From the IMG/VR virus record IMGVR_UViG_3300009374_000012, positions 1 to 40,940 of that record: 40,940 nucleotides of DNA. One strand, given 5' to 3'. Position numbers and translations under genes: made by a program. The notes beneath the pieces are model-generated. The model was not told the DNA's origin, did not search any database, and saw only the letters and a list, made by a program, of their open reading frames with translations. How positions within the stretch are numbered: the first letter of the stretch is position 1; each line of letters begins with the position of its first letter. Shown here piece after piece: positions 15,758-23,603 of the stretch. The DNA is from a virus.

Positions 15758-16208
15758 CGGTACTCCCTAGTGCGCCTGAGCCGCGAGCACTGATAGTCAT
15801 AGGTTCCCTATAAAGTTCGCCTGTGTTGCTTTCTCTTGATCTAAAATGTACAACCGGTATCAAGACCATCTGAGCAATTTTATCGCCGCCAGAGATGACT
15901 TGCTGCTCCTTACCGACGTTGTGGAGATTAATGAACACCTCTCCGTCATAGCCGCTATCCACAACGCATGCCCCCACCAAAAGGTTTCGCTTGGCAGCAA
16001 TACTAGATCTGTTCTTCACTTCTAACATATAGCCGTGTGGGATACCAAAGCGCAACCCTATTGGGATAATGGCACAATGGCCAGGTGGAATATTGATAAA
16101 CTCATTCGGGAGAGTTGGCGAATAGAAAACATCTAGGCCAGCGTCAGATGGGTTTGCTCTATCGGGATCATATGCGTCTTCTCGCACCTTAGCATATTCT
16201 AATATCAT
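15750..16208 (-). CDS. dut: Deoxyuridine triphosphatase (dUTPase)
   Basis: The 152-residue trimeric-type dUTPase shows all five motifs in order: PSDAGLDVFY (motif 1), VKNRSSIAAKRN (motif 2), GACVVDSGYDGEVFINLHN (motif 3, with the catalytic Asp), GDKIAQMVLIPV (motif 4) and ARGSGALGSTDG (motif 5, the Gly-rich nucleotide lid). It hydrolyses dUTP to dUMP, preventing uracil incorporation and feeding dTMP synthesis. Length is standard. The ATG overlaps the GapR-like gene's stop (ATGA). Confidence 0.97.
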   Translation of the reverse strand: MILEYAKVREDAYDPDRANPSDAGLDVFYSPTLPNEFINIPPGHCAIIPIGLRFGIPHGYMLEVKNRSSIAAKRNLLVGACVVDSGYDGEVFINLHNVGKEQQVISGGDKIAQMVLIPVVHFRSRESNTGELYREPMTISARGSGALGSTDG

Positions 16209-16456
16209 TCATCACCTGTTGGTCTCAGTAGGCGATAAGCGTCCACCAAATCATCTATATCGAAATTGTCTTTGAAGAGCCTGTATGCCTTAACAGCTGT
16301 GCGTAGCTGGTCGGTGTTTAGCCATCCGTTGTCGCGGAATTCGTTCCGCAGGTCTCTTTTTTGGTCTACATAGACGCTCATTTCGTCTTCAATAGCAGCA
16401 AGTGAGCGGATGTATTCTTTTATGTATCGGTTTAGGGTCTCTTTGTCGTGTCTCAA
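16205..16456 (-). CDS. GapR-like (DUF2312-type) small helical protein
   Basis: The 83-residue product begins at a TTG (16456) that lies 6 bases after a perfect AGGAGG. The sequence YIKEYIRSLAAIEDEMSVYVDQKRDL, then NGWLNTDQLRTAVKAYRLFK follows the GapR/DUF2312 layout: long antiparallel helix with an E-x-E/E-M pattern, then NG-x-(x)-x-x-x-L-x-x-(V/I)-x-x-R/K. GapR proteins bind overtwisted DNA ahead of replication. The match is a pattern resemblance only. Its own strong promoter lies at 16488-16516, followed by dUTPase. Confidence 0.6.
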   Translation of the reverse strand: MRHDKETLNRYIKEYIRSLAAIEDEMSVYVDQKRDLRNEFRDNGWLNTDQLRTAVKAYRLFKDNFDIDDLVDAYRLLRPTGDE

Positions 16457-16487
16457 TGTAATCCTCCTAGTTTTGGCTTACTCTTAT

Positions 16488-16516
16488 AATATAACATATA
16501 TGGAGAGTGAAGTCAA
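16488..16516 (-). promoter_or_regulatory. Sigma70-type promoter
   Basis: The minus strand has CACTTGACT, a 17-bp spacer and TATATT (with an overlapping TATAAG just downstream). It is about 30 bp before the TTG start of the GapR-like gene and just after the end of the J-domain gene. Confidence 0.8.
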
Positions 16517-16526
16517 GTGCTTTTGT

Positions 16527-17192
16527 TTAAATTTTGAATATTTGTTTTACGAACTGTTTGACTAATATTTCTTTTTGTTCTTCTGTCTCACATTCTGAGA
16601 AAAGGTAGTTGTAGGTTCTTTTTTCATTCTCTGATTGTTCCGAGAGTTTCTTGAACTCTCTGCTCATCCATCTAATTTGCTGCTCATGGTTCTTGGGGAC
16701 AGGTATCTTATTTTTCTCGGCATATTCCAATAGTGTGAAGTATTGGTGCTTGTCCAGTGCTTTGTTGATTGCTAAGAACATTCTTATTTTATCATCTCTC
16801 TCTTCACTTGTCAAGTAAATATTCAAAGTATCTGGATGACACAAGGTGGCTAATTTCTTGTATAGCTTAGAAAACTCATTGTGCATCTCTATTTCATCTT
16901 GGGTCATCTGTAAATCGCTGTCTTTTTCAAAGTCTCTGCCATCATGTCTCACTAGCGCATATTCAAGTGGATCAGTTTCAAGATCTTCGGAAGGTGATGG
17001 CACTGGGGCTAGTTTGGCGTCTTTTGTTGGGGGACTTATATCAATGTTATTTTTAACACAATACTCCAAGTAGTATTTTTGAAATTCTGGACCGAATTCG
17101 TCGACCACTTCCTTGATAAGTTCTATTTCTTCGTTAATGAAGCGCAATTTGTTTAGGTTACGCTTCCAGCGTATTTTGCTAGATACAGACAC
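16527..17192 (-). CDS. J-domain-like cochaperone
   Basis: The 221-residue protein has a J-domain-like segment at about 103-160: NEFSKLYKKLATLCHPDTLN, with HPD at 119-121, followed by a helix (IRMFLAINKALDKHQYFTLLEYAEK) that fits helices III-IV. The HPD loop is the part that stimulates Hsp70 ATPase. The N-terminus is basic and helical, the middle (52-75) Pro/Ser-rich, and the C-terminus helical. No Hsp70 is visible in the window, so it would act with host DnaK. It begins at GTG (GGGAGG upstream), and the ACTATTTA motif lies 19 bp upstream with a -35 box. Confidence 0.75.
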   Translation of the reverse strand: MSVSSKIRWKRNLNKLRFINEEIELIKEVVDEFGPEFQKYYLEYCVKNNIDISPPTKDAKLAPVPSPSEDLETDPLEYALVRHDGRDFEKDSDLQMTQDEIEMHNEFSKLYKKLATLCHPDTLNIYLTSEERDDKIRMFLAINKALDKHQYFTLLEYAEKNKIPVPKNHEQQIRWMSREFKKLSEQSENEKRTYNYLFSECETEEQKEILVKQFVKQIFKI

Positions 17193-17209
17193 ATCTCACC
17201 CTCCCAATG

Positions 17210-17238
17210 TAAATAGTTAATCGACTACTTGAAGTCAA
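17210..17238 (-). promoter_or_regulatory. Hybrid promoter: TTGACT plus ACTATTTA
   Basis: The minus strand reads TTGACT, 17 bp, TATTTA within AACTATTTACAT. This is the only ACTATTTA site with a -35 box at the correct spacing. The -35 lies inside the end of the ClpP2 gene. It precedes the J-domain gene. Confidence 0.6.
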
Positions 17239-17830
17239 ACTCAACTTTCACCGTGATCGATAGCTCCGGAATGTGTCCATGCGTAGCTAAGTTGTGCTTC
17301 TTTGCTTCATCTAATTCTAGGAACCAATCCGCATGGCCTCTCTCGTGAACAATGTCCAAAAAATAGTCTTTATGTTTGCCGCAGTTATCTGCCATCATGT
17401 TATATATTTTTTGATTTAGTCTCTCAGTTTCTTCTGCTGATGCCTTTATTTCTTCTATTTTGCCCCAAGACATAGATGACACATCGTGAATCATTAAGGT
17501 TGCATCTGGATCCATGTAACGATAACCATCTGCCCCAAAGCTAAACAGAATAGCGCCACAAGACATTGCTTTTCCTTGCACTATTGTTGCAACTGGTATC
17601 CTAGAGTGTTTGATATCTGAAATCATTGACATTAAGCTGTAAACTTGTCCACCATAGCTATCGATAATAATCGGAACTAGTGGTTGGCCAGTGTTTTGAG
17701 CGACTCTCATTTGTTTCGAGAAGTCTTTTGCTGACTGCTCTGTGAATTTGTTAACTCGTATGACGACCGGTAGATCCTCACGAAGCTCATTGTCTTTTAA
17801 GAGAGGACAATCTCTTTTTAATATGTTCAT
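17225..17830 (-). CDS. ClpP-like serine protease 2, full catalytic triad
   Basis: The 201-residue protein matches ClpP: IIIDSYGGQVYSLMSMISD, VQGKAMSCGAILFSFG with nucleophile Ser90, and ATLMIHDVSS with His115. The third residue is Asp168 (HADWFLELDEAKK). It therefore keeps the triad that ClpP-like protein 1 (9082-9687) has lost. It would form barrel-shaped peptidase rings and could mix with phage or host partners. It begins 3 bases after the DnaE stop, and its GGGAT site is weak, so translation is probably coupled to DnaE. Confidence 0.92.
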   Translation of the reverse strand: MNILKRDCPLLKDNELREDLPVVIRVNKFTEQSAKDFSKQMRVAQNTGQPLVPIIIDSYGGQVYSLMSMISDIKHSRIPVATIVQGKAMSCGAILFSFGADGYRYMDPDATLMIHDVSSMSWGKIEEIKASAEETERLNQKIYNMMADNCGKHKDYFLDIVHERGHADWFLELDEAKKHNLATHGHIPELSITVKVEFDFK

Positions 17831-17833
17831 TTA

Positions 17834-20800
17834 TTATCCCAATAGTCTGAATGTTTTTCCAACAGCGTATGTGGAGAAGCCCCACTTGGGATCGTACTTC
17901 AATCGTGACATATAAGGTTTATTTAAATGTATCCGATCTTTACCTTTACGAATTCCCCAACACCTTATTTTAGTTAGTTCGTTGTTAGAATCTATTACCT
18001 CTACTATCCAATAATCTTCTCCTTTCTTTGTCTTCTTGGGAATTACTTTTCTCGGTATAAACCAACACAAATGTAGCTCTGGGTCAAATTCAGAAATTGG
18101 TGGGACGTGTCGTTCTTTCAGTTTTTCAATCGTCTGTTCATTGATTACAAGATTCATTGGAAAGACTCCAGTTAGATCTGTCTTAAACTGTATTATTTCT
18201 TCCTCAGAAAAATCTCCCTCTGGTTTGTAGAGCCCTATGTTGTCCTTGAGGCGCTTCTCTGTCTTTGGTCTGTCTACGATACAGGCTGACCAAAAGTGCT
18301 TACGCCCTGTGAACCTTTCATCAACTAATCCATCCAATGCGCCGCCGCGACACAAGGCATCAAGGCACTTCTTGTTCAACTTACTGTATGTTACCCCTTC
18401 CTTGAACAATAGCTCTTCGGCAGTCGTAAATGGTCTATTTTCCAATACTTGGACAATGGCAGCATCACCAAGACCTTTAATTGAAGTAAGTGGTTGAATG
18501 AGCGTCTTACTGTCATCACTTATTTCCCATACTCGGCCTGATTTGTTGATATCAAGTGGTGCAAGCTCAAATCCACTACTCTTGACAATATTAATTGCTT
18601 TTTCTTTTCTACTCTCTGGTTCTTTATCAAGAAATGCTGCAGCCCATTCACTGGGGAAATGTGTCCACAGCCAAGCACATTGATAAGAGATGATACTGTA
18701 TGCCGTTGCATGATTCTTTGAAAACCCATATTTCGCAAAGCCAGCCATTAAGTCCCAAATCTCTTCGGCTGTGCCAATAGTCATGCCATTATCGTTAGCC
18801 CCCTCAATGAATTGCTCTCTGAATTTAACCAGAAGGTGTTCTTTTCCTGTGCCTTTTTTGGTTAACAGTTTGCGAATAGTGTTTCCGTCATCCCTAGAGA
18901 TATCTTTACCTATTCTGTGAGTTATTTCAGAAATCTGCTCTTGATAAATGATGTGACCAAATGTTTCTTCTGTGATCTCTCTAAAGATCGGATGATACCA
19001 CTTAATGTCGGTTGGGTCGTCTTTGGCAGCAATATATTGGTCATTTACGCGACCGGCCAATGGCCCAGGTCTAAAAATGCTAGTCACTGCTGATATTTCT
19101 GCAATGGTCTTTGGTGCCACTTCTTTACAGAAACCCTGTGCACCATCGTTACTAAACTGGAATGTACCTGCGAAATTTCCCTTGCGGAAGACATATTCGT
19201 ATACTTTTTGGTCGGTTAAATCAAGGACATCAGGATGGAGCGTGTCATCATAATATTTCTTTATCTCTGCAAAGGTTGGTTCGCTTGTGCCGTGGTGGCG
19301 CTTTAAGATGTGCTCGATGCAGCCCTCGATCATCCTTAGTGTAGATAGCCCAAGAAGATCAAACTTAATAAACCCTAATGGCTCCAAGTGGCGGACATTC
19401 TGGCCCTCTGACCAAGGGGACTGTATAACACCGCCGCTGTTGATAAGCGGCATGTTGCTGTTTAGGTTCTCAGATACCAAAAGGCCACCTGCGTGTCTGG
19501 AATTGCTTCTTCTTTGGCCAACAAGTGAGCCTACTTGTTCTTCGACTTCTGGGTATTTCATTAAAAATTGTTTTAATGACGGAGAAAACATCCGCAACTC
19601 ATCCCAATTCGGAGTATGCACTCCTGACACAATATTGTTTAATCTTTTAGCCTCCGGCATAGCTTCGCGTCCCATTGCGCTAGTTACGGTATTCACCTCA
19701 TTGAACGGCACCCCGTGCAGCTTACTGATATCCTTAACCAGTGATTTTACTTGCAGAGTGTTCCAGTTGGAAATAGGAGCAACGCAGTCGTCTCCCCACA
19801 TCTCAACCAGCTTCTCTTTCAGCAGCATACTGTCAGATATGTCAGTATCAATGTCCGGATAATCTACTGCATCTGAGCGCAAAAAACGCTCAAACGGAAG
19901 GTCATAGGCAATAGGGTCAACTTGTGTAATACCAAGAACATATGCAGTCAACGAACCAACTGCACTCCCTCTTCCTGGCCCAACTAGCATAGACTTATTG
20001 GCTACATCGATGATAGCCGCCATCGTGAGGAAGTATTTGGAGAAGCCCCTGTCGTTAATGACACCAAGTTCATGTTTTAGACGCTCGACATATTCTGGCT
20101 TATTGTTCAAGCCTTTGTTTTTCAGTCCTTCTATGGCTATCTTCACTATTGCCTGTGTGTCTGTTAGGCCATCTGGTACAACAAAATCTGGTAGTCTGAC
20201 AGTCGTATCTGGCATAAATGATTCTATACGCTCATGTGCTATCGCATATGTTTCCTCAATGCTTTGCCTAACAACCTCATCATCATATTCTGTTTTATTT
20301 ATTTCAGAGAATCGCTTATAGTTCTCCCACATCTGATCACCATTCTTGGGATACAGTTCGCATTTGGTGTCCTCAATAGTTTTTGGAAGAAAGTCGTCGT
20401 CTTCGGCGAACGATGGCTTTCCTCTTCCTAGCCAACCAAGGCGCTTATATAATTCACGATCACGCCAAGCGGCCTTCGTCGGATAGTGACTATCGGCAGT
20501 GGAAATTAACTTAAGATTGAACTCTTCAGCTATTTGAATAATAAACTTATTTAATTCATGTTGTTCTGGGATATTGTGCCATTGGAGTTCTGGATACCAC
20601 CTGTCTCCGAAGATATCAACCATCCTCCTAGTTGACTCCCTCATTGCCTCTAAGACTGCTTCTGTGCCCTCATCTCTGTGTTCCCAATAGCTTCCAGCGT
20701 AAATTCCACCTAAACAAGCACTTGCTGCAATTATGCCCTCATTGTGTTTCTCTAACATATCGTAATCCATCCTAGGATAACGATAGAAGTTCTCTTTAGC

Positions 20801-21265
20801 ATGGCTTGCCGAAATCAAAGCAAACAAGTTATTTAAACCCTTCTGGTTCTGGGCTAGTAGGACTAGATGGCGACGGCGGCGTAGCGGATCAGTCTTCTTT
20901 TTACTGGAGCCTTCGTCTTCTGATGTGCCACCCTTGGCTTCTTTTTTCAAAGCTTTGGCTTTCTTTTTGTCAGCCATCGCTGTCGCGTAATCCTCTCTCC
21001 AGTCGGCAATAGATGGAATAAAATAAGCCTCACAGCCAAAAATGGGCTTGAATACTCTACCTTCTGCTGCCATCTTTTTTGCGTGCAACACTTGATAAGA
21101 GAGACCATTAGCATTCCCGTGATCAGTGAGTGCTAATGCATCCATACCGTTGGCATATGCAGAGTCCATATGTTCGTCTGGTAATCCCAATGCGTCGAAA
21201 ATAGACCCTGCGACACTGTGAGCATGAAGGCCAACAAATTTAATAGTTGATTTAGTACGTTTCAT
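17834..21265 (-). CDS. dnaE: DNA polymerase III alpha subunit (family C)
   Basis: I use the ATG at 21265, which overlaps the preceding gene as ATGA and gives 1143 residues, close to E. coli DnaE (1160). The N-terminal PHP domain keeps metal ligands: HAHS (14-17), LTDHGNANG and GCEAYF. The palm has GPGRGSAVGSLTAYVLG followed by DYPDIDTDIS (about 469-476), the catalytic acidic pair. The C-terminal part includes the tandem helix-hairpin-helix region (SIKGLGDAAIVQVL) and an OB-fold. This polymerase copies DNA processively with a clamp. A complete DnaE is uncommon in phages and coexists here with a family A polymerase. A sigma70 promoter lies upstream. Confidence 0.97.
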   Translation of the reverse strand: MKRTKSTIKFVGLHAHSVAGSIFDALGLPDEHMDSAYANGMDALALTDHGNANGLSYQVLHAKKMAAEGRVFKPIFGCEAYFIPSIADWREDYATAMADKKKAKALKKEAKGGTSEDEGSSKKKTDPLRRRRHLVLLAQNQKGLNNLFALISASHAKENFYRYPRMDYDMLEKHNEGIIAASACLGGIYAGSYWEHRDEGTEAVLEAMRESTRRMVDIFGDRWYPELQWHNIPEQHELNKFIIQIAEEFNLKLISTADSHYPTKAAWRDRELYKRLGWLGRGKPSFAEDDDFLPKTIEDTKCELYPKNGDQMWENYKRFSEINKTEYDDEVVRQSIEETYAIAHERIESFMPDTTVRLPDFVVPDGLTDTQAIVKIAIEGLKNKGLNNKPEYVERLKHELGVINDRGFSKYFLTMAAIIDVANKSMLVGPGRGSAVGSLTAYVLGITQVDPIAYDLPFERFLRSDAVDYPDIDTDISDSMLLKEKLVEMWGDDCVAPISNWNTLQVKSLVKDISKLHGVPFNEVNTVTSAMGREAMPEAKRLNNIVSGVHTPNWDELRMFSPSLKQFLMKYPEVEEQVGSLVGQRRSNSRHAGGLLVSENLNSNMPLINSGGVIQSPWSEGQNVRHLEPLGFIKFDLLGLSTLRMIEGCIEHILKRHHGTSEPTFAEIKKYYDDTLHPDVLDLTDQKVYEYVFRKGNFAGTFQFSNDGAQGFCKEVAPKTIAEISAVTSIFRPGPLAGRVNDQYIAAKDDPTDIKWYHPIFREITEETFGHIIYQEQISEITHRIGKDISRDDGNTIRKLLTKKGTGKEHLLVKFREQFIEGANDNGMTIGTAEEIWDLMAGFAKYGFSKNHATAYSIISYQCAWLWTHFPSEWAAAFLDKEPESRKEKAINIVKSSGFELAPLDINKSGRVWEISDDSKTLIQPLTSIKGLGDAAIVQVLENRPFTTAEELLFKEGVTYSKLNKKCLDALCRGGALDGLVDERFTGRKHFWSACIVDRPKTEKRLKDNIGLYKPEGDFSEEEIIQFKTDLTGVFPMNLVINEQTIEKLKERHVPPISEFDPELHLCWFIPRKVIPKKTKKGEDYWIVEVIDSNNELTKIRCWGIRKGKDRIHLNKPYMSRLKYDPKWGFSTYAVGKTFRLLG

Positions 21266-22143
21266 TCTTCCCCTTTTTCTATACACATTTTATCATGTCT
21301 GTGTGGGTTTGTCAATAGCTTTTCTGGTGTTTCTATGTTATTGTCTGAGCCAAGGAAGTTACAATATTCCGACCAATTCGACATATCGTAATACCACTCC
21401 AAGATCATCTTGTGTGATGTTTTTTTTATCTCTAGTTCTGCGAATACTTCTTTGATGCTCAAGTGACGAGCAGACCATCGATCTGCCAATGGTCTCTTTC
21501 GGCTGGGCATGTGCTCACCTGGCAGTGGGGGTAAATACTCTCTTGTAGTATTTTTGTTTATTGCATTACGACATTTTTTAAAGTCTGTACCAAACATTGT
21601 AAATGGCAAAGGCAAGCCATCTCTAATTGTCATATCGTTGTATGTCAGAAAGAAATTGTGCTTACTATCGCATATCTCTAGACGATGGGGTCGCAAATCA
21701 TATATGTTATACATAGCCATCGGGAAGGCTACAAAGAACTTTTCTGGAATGACCCACTTAGAAATAGACCACGCCGTCATATAGGCTGACTGCATTCCAC
21801 ATAGAGCAGACCAACTGTACGAATCTCTACGCTCACGATCTTTCGGACGTATCGGAACATAATAAATGGGTATCTCTCTACGATATTCTCTGTGGCCGCG
21901 ATCTGTTCGTCGGCGATATAAGTATACAGGATCGTATATCCACTCACCAACTCGTTTACGAATAATTGGAGCGAGATCGTCATTTGCGACAATCCAGATA
22001 GTCTTACATCCAGCCATAGCGCACTCAAATACAGCTTTTTGGATTGCTGTGTAATCTGGGTTTATTGGCAATAATATTTCTGGAGTATCTAGCTGAAAGT
22101 CACTCTTTAAATTGGCCACAGGGACTATTCCGGCTACATGCAT
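21262..22143 (-). CDS. Nucleotidyltransferase-like protein
   Basis: I place the start at the ATG at 22143 (GAGGTAG upstream), giving 293 residues. The N-terminus resembles sugar-nucleotide transferases: MHVAGIVPVANL then EILLPINPDYTAIQKAVFECAMAGCKTIWIVANDDL, i.e. the NTP-transferase order (start strand, LPI, AIQ helix, G-x-x-x-I-W-IV). The usual GxGTR signature loop is replaced, so catalysis is uncertain. Further on it has IPIYYVPIRPKDRERRDSYS. I recall closely similar proteins in marine phage contigs. It could modify surface or virion glycans or act in DNA modification. It overlaps dnaE by ATGA. Confidence 0.6.
   Translation of the reverse strand: MHVAGIVPVANLKSDFQLDTPEILLPINPDYTAIQKAVFECAMAGCKTIWIVANDDLAPIIRKRVGEWIYDPVYLYRRRTDRGHREYRREIPIYYVPIRPKDRERRDSYSWSALCGMQSAYMTAWSISKWVIPEKFFVAFPMAMYNIYDLRPHRLEICDSKHNFFLTYNDMTIRDGLPLPFTMFGTDFKKCRNAINKNTTREYLPPLPGEHMPSRKRPLADRWSARHLSIKEVFAELEIKKTSHKMILEWYYDMSNWSEYCNFLGSDNNIETPEKLLTNPHRHDKMCIEKGEE
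21287..21315 (-). promoter_or_regulatory. Sigma70-type promoter of dnaE
   Basis: TTGACA, a 17-bp spacer and TAAAAT are seen on the minus strand inside the end of the nucleotidyltransferase-like gene, about 22 bp before the dnaE ATG. Confidence 0.8.
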
Positions 22144-22148
22144 ATAGT

Positions 22149-22598
22149 CTACCTCTCTAAAAGTATATCGTAGGCCAAACAAGCTTCTGATAGCAGTGGG
22201 TATAAAGCCTCTTCCGTAATTCGAGGACTTTTGATATTTTCTGTCTCAATCCAAATCTTTTCATTTTTGTTCCGTAGTATTCTGGTGATGTATGAAGTTC
22301 TAAATTTGTAGTACTTGGGTGATCCATATTTGGGGCAATATCCGTTAAAGAGTCCCCGCATTCCCCTATTTTCCATCTCATTGACTACTTTGAATCTAGC
22401 CATTGTTTCCGAAAAGTCGAAAATCGAAGGATCTTCTCGTGACATCACAGACACTGCACAAACATCTTTAACGCTACTATTGCCATCAATTCTATCGGTA
22501 GGATAGAACCATATTTGTTTAACAAAATCATCTTCTGTTTCAATGTAGTCAATGTCATGCTTGCCTCCACGATTGAATGCTATATAATCATAACACAC
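22149..22598 (-). CDS. C-terminal part of a probable split protein
   Basis: This 149-residue frame begins at a GTG that overlaps the TAG stop of the upstream frame (TAGTG). It starts VCYDYIAFNRGGKH and contains QIWFYPTDRIDGN and RGMRGLFNGY. The frame stays open upstream of the GTG as ...KKVADDKIVCYDYIAF, which continues the end of the upstream product if one more A is read in the A6 run at 22618-22623. I recall related phage proteins in which both halves form one chain of about 290 residues. The function is unknown. Confidence 0.65.
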   Translation of the reverse strand: MCYDYIAFNRGGKHDIDYIETEDDFVKQIWFYPTDRIDGNSSVKDVCAVSVMSREDPSIFDFSETMARFKVVNEMENRGMRGLFNGYCPKYGSPKYYKFRTSYITRILRNKNEKIWIETENIKSPRITEEALYPLLSEACLAYDILLER

Positions 22599-23023
22599 TA
22601 TTTTGTCATCTGCAACCTTTTTTGCTCTAATATGTGTGTAATACCGGCGTCACCAAAAAAATAACACTTATCGAACTGTATTTCAGCTATTTTGGAATAT
22701 TCATTTGAGCATATTATTTTATTTTCTCTATGTCGCATTGATGAACACAGATCAGATAATGGAACTAATCCCCGCATCGACATTATGAATATCATCTTTT
22801 CCCAAAGTATCGCCTTCTGTGACCCGAATATTAATGGTACGCCATGAGTTTTTACTTCTATCTTTGTGTTTTCGATTCCAATACAAGATAGATCTAAGTC
22901 TTCTGGTAAATAATCAAACCTGAAAGGACGTTCAGCTTCGGTAAACACAAGGGGAATCGAGTGTATAAATGCAAACATAACTGCCCGCAAGGAACTTCCA
23001 ATGACTATCTCTTCATATATCAC
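22598..23023 (-). CDS. N-terminal part of a probable split protein
   Basis: The 141-residue frame starts at GTG (23023) and reads VIYEEIVIGSSLRAVMFAF, with IPLVFTEAERPFRFDYLPED and ends HILEQKRLQMTK. The start looks like a Rossmann-type or NAD-binding first strand (EEIVIGSSL). The product is truncated relative to the remembered one-piece relatives. Frame restoration at the A6 run would join it to the next gene. It overlaps the metalloprotease end by 11 bases. Confidence 0.65.
   Translation of the reverse strand: MIYEEIVIGSSLRAVMFAFIHSIPLVFTEAERPFRFDYLPEDLDLSCIGIENTKIEVKTHGVPLIFGSQKAILWEKMIFIMSMRGLVPLSDLCSSMRHRENKIICSNEYSKIAEIQFDKCYFFGDAGITHILEQKRLQMTK
22618..22623 (-). other. Homopolymer A6 run at a probable frameshift site
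   Basis: The minus strand reads GAGCAAAAAAGGTTGCAG. In the upstream frame this gives EQKRLQ and a stop 8 codons later. A -1 shift, or a seventh A, gives EQKKVADDKIVCYDY and joins the downstream gene. Confidence 0.6.
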
Positions 23024-23603
23024 TATTTACCCGCAATCCATCAGAACCATTACCTCCCATTTCTATCCTTGGGTGCATTATGTGGCCACGTCTAGAGATA
23101 TGTTGATATCCAAGAGCATGTCCTATTTCGTGCTCTAGTATTCTCTTGGTCGATTTGGCATTAAACGTCATATTAATTTGTGCTGCCACGATCTCCCTAT
23201 GGCCATCTTTAAAAACAGCATACGTAGTTATCGTGTTCGAAAGGTGTTTAAAGTCATATCCTGCTCCTGGATTAACTAAGAATATTGCACCAGCTTTCAT
23301 CTCTAAGAAATCGCAGCGAATATCATAAATTTCTCCAAATACGTGACCAAGAGACTCCCAAAACTTAACCGATTCAAAAACTCTCTCTCTGTTGAACATT
23401 AGCTCCTTACAGATGATTATATCTGGAGGTGTTGACCATTTTCCCTTTCTGTTTGGCGTTCTAGCTGTCGGGAACTGAAACGTAGGGGTTGAGCTATCCT
23501 CTAAAATATACTCTACTGGGGTAGGTATCTCTTTTTCTTTTATGTCCTCCGGAGGATCTATAGAACAAGCCATCAATAGAAAGAATATCTTAATCACTCT
23601 CAC
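23013..23603 (-). CDS. Metzincin-type metalloprotease lipoprotein
   Basis: From GTG at 23603 the product is 196 residues: MRVIKIFFLLMAC has a short hydrophobic signal with a lipobox (LMAC, Cys13), so it is probably lipid-anchored. GTG at 23597 and TTG at 23624 are alternative starts. The motif HEIGHALGYQH (158-168) is the zinc site of metzincins, followed by a Met-turn-like IMHP (175-178). This layout is typical of matrixin or archaemetzincin-like secreted proteases. It overlaps the endolysin end and could act on the envelope, on cell-surface proteins, or in superinfection exclusion. The role is inference; the motif is clear. Confidence 0.8.
   Translation of the reverse strand: MRVIKIFFLLMACSIDPPEDIKEKEIPTPVEYILEDSSTPTFQFPTARTPNRKGKWSTPPDIIICKELMFNRERVFESVKFWESLGHVFGEIYDIRCDFLEMKAGAIFLVNPGAGYDFKHLSNTITTYAVFKDGHREIVAAQINMTFNAKSTKRILEHEIGHALGYQHISRRGHIMHPRIEMGGNGSDGLRVNSDI

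Noticed and set aside
19287-19862. A 191-codon plus-strand frame inside dnaE
   Set aside because: It is a shadow of the DnaE palm region.
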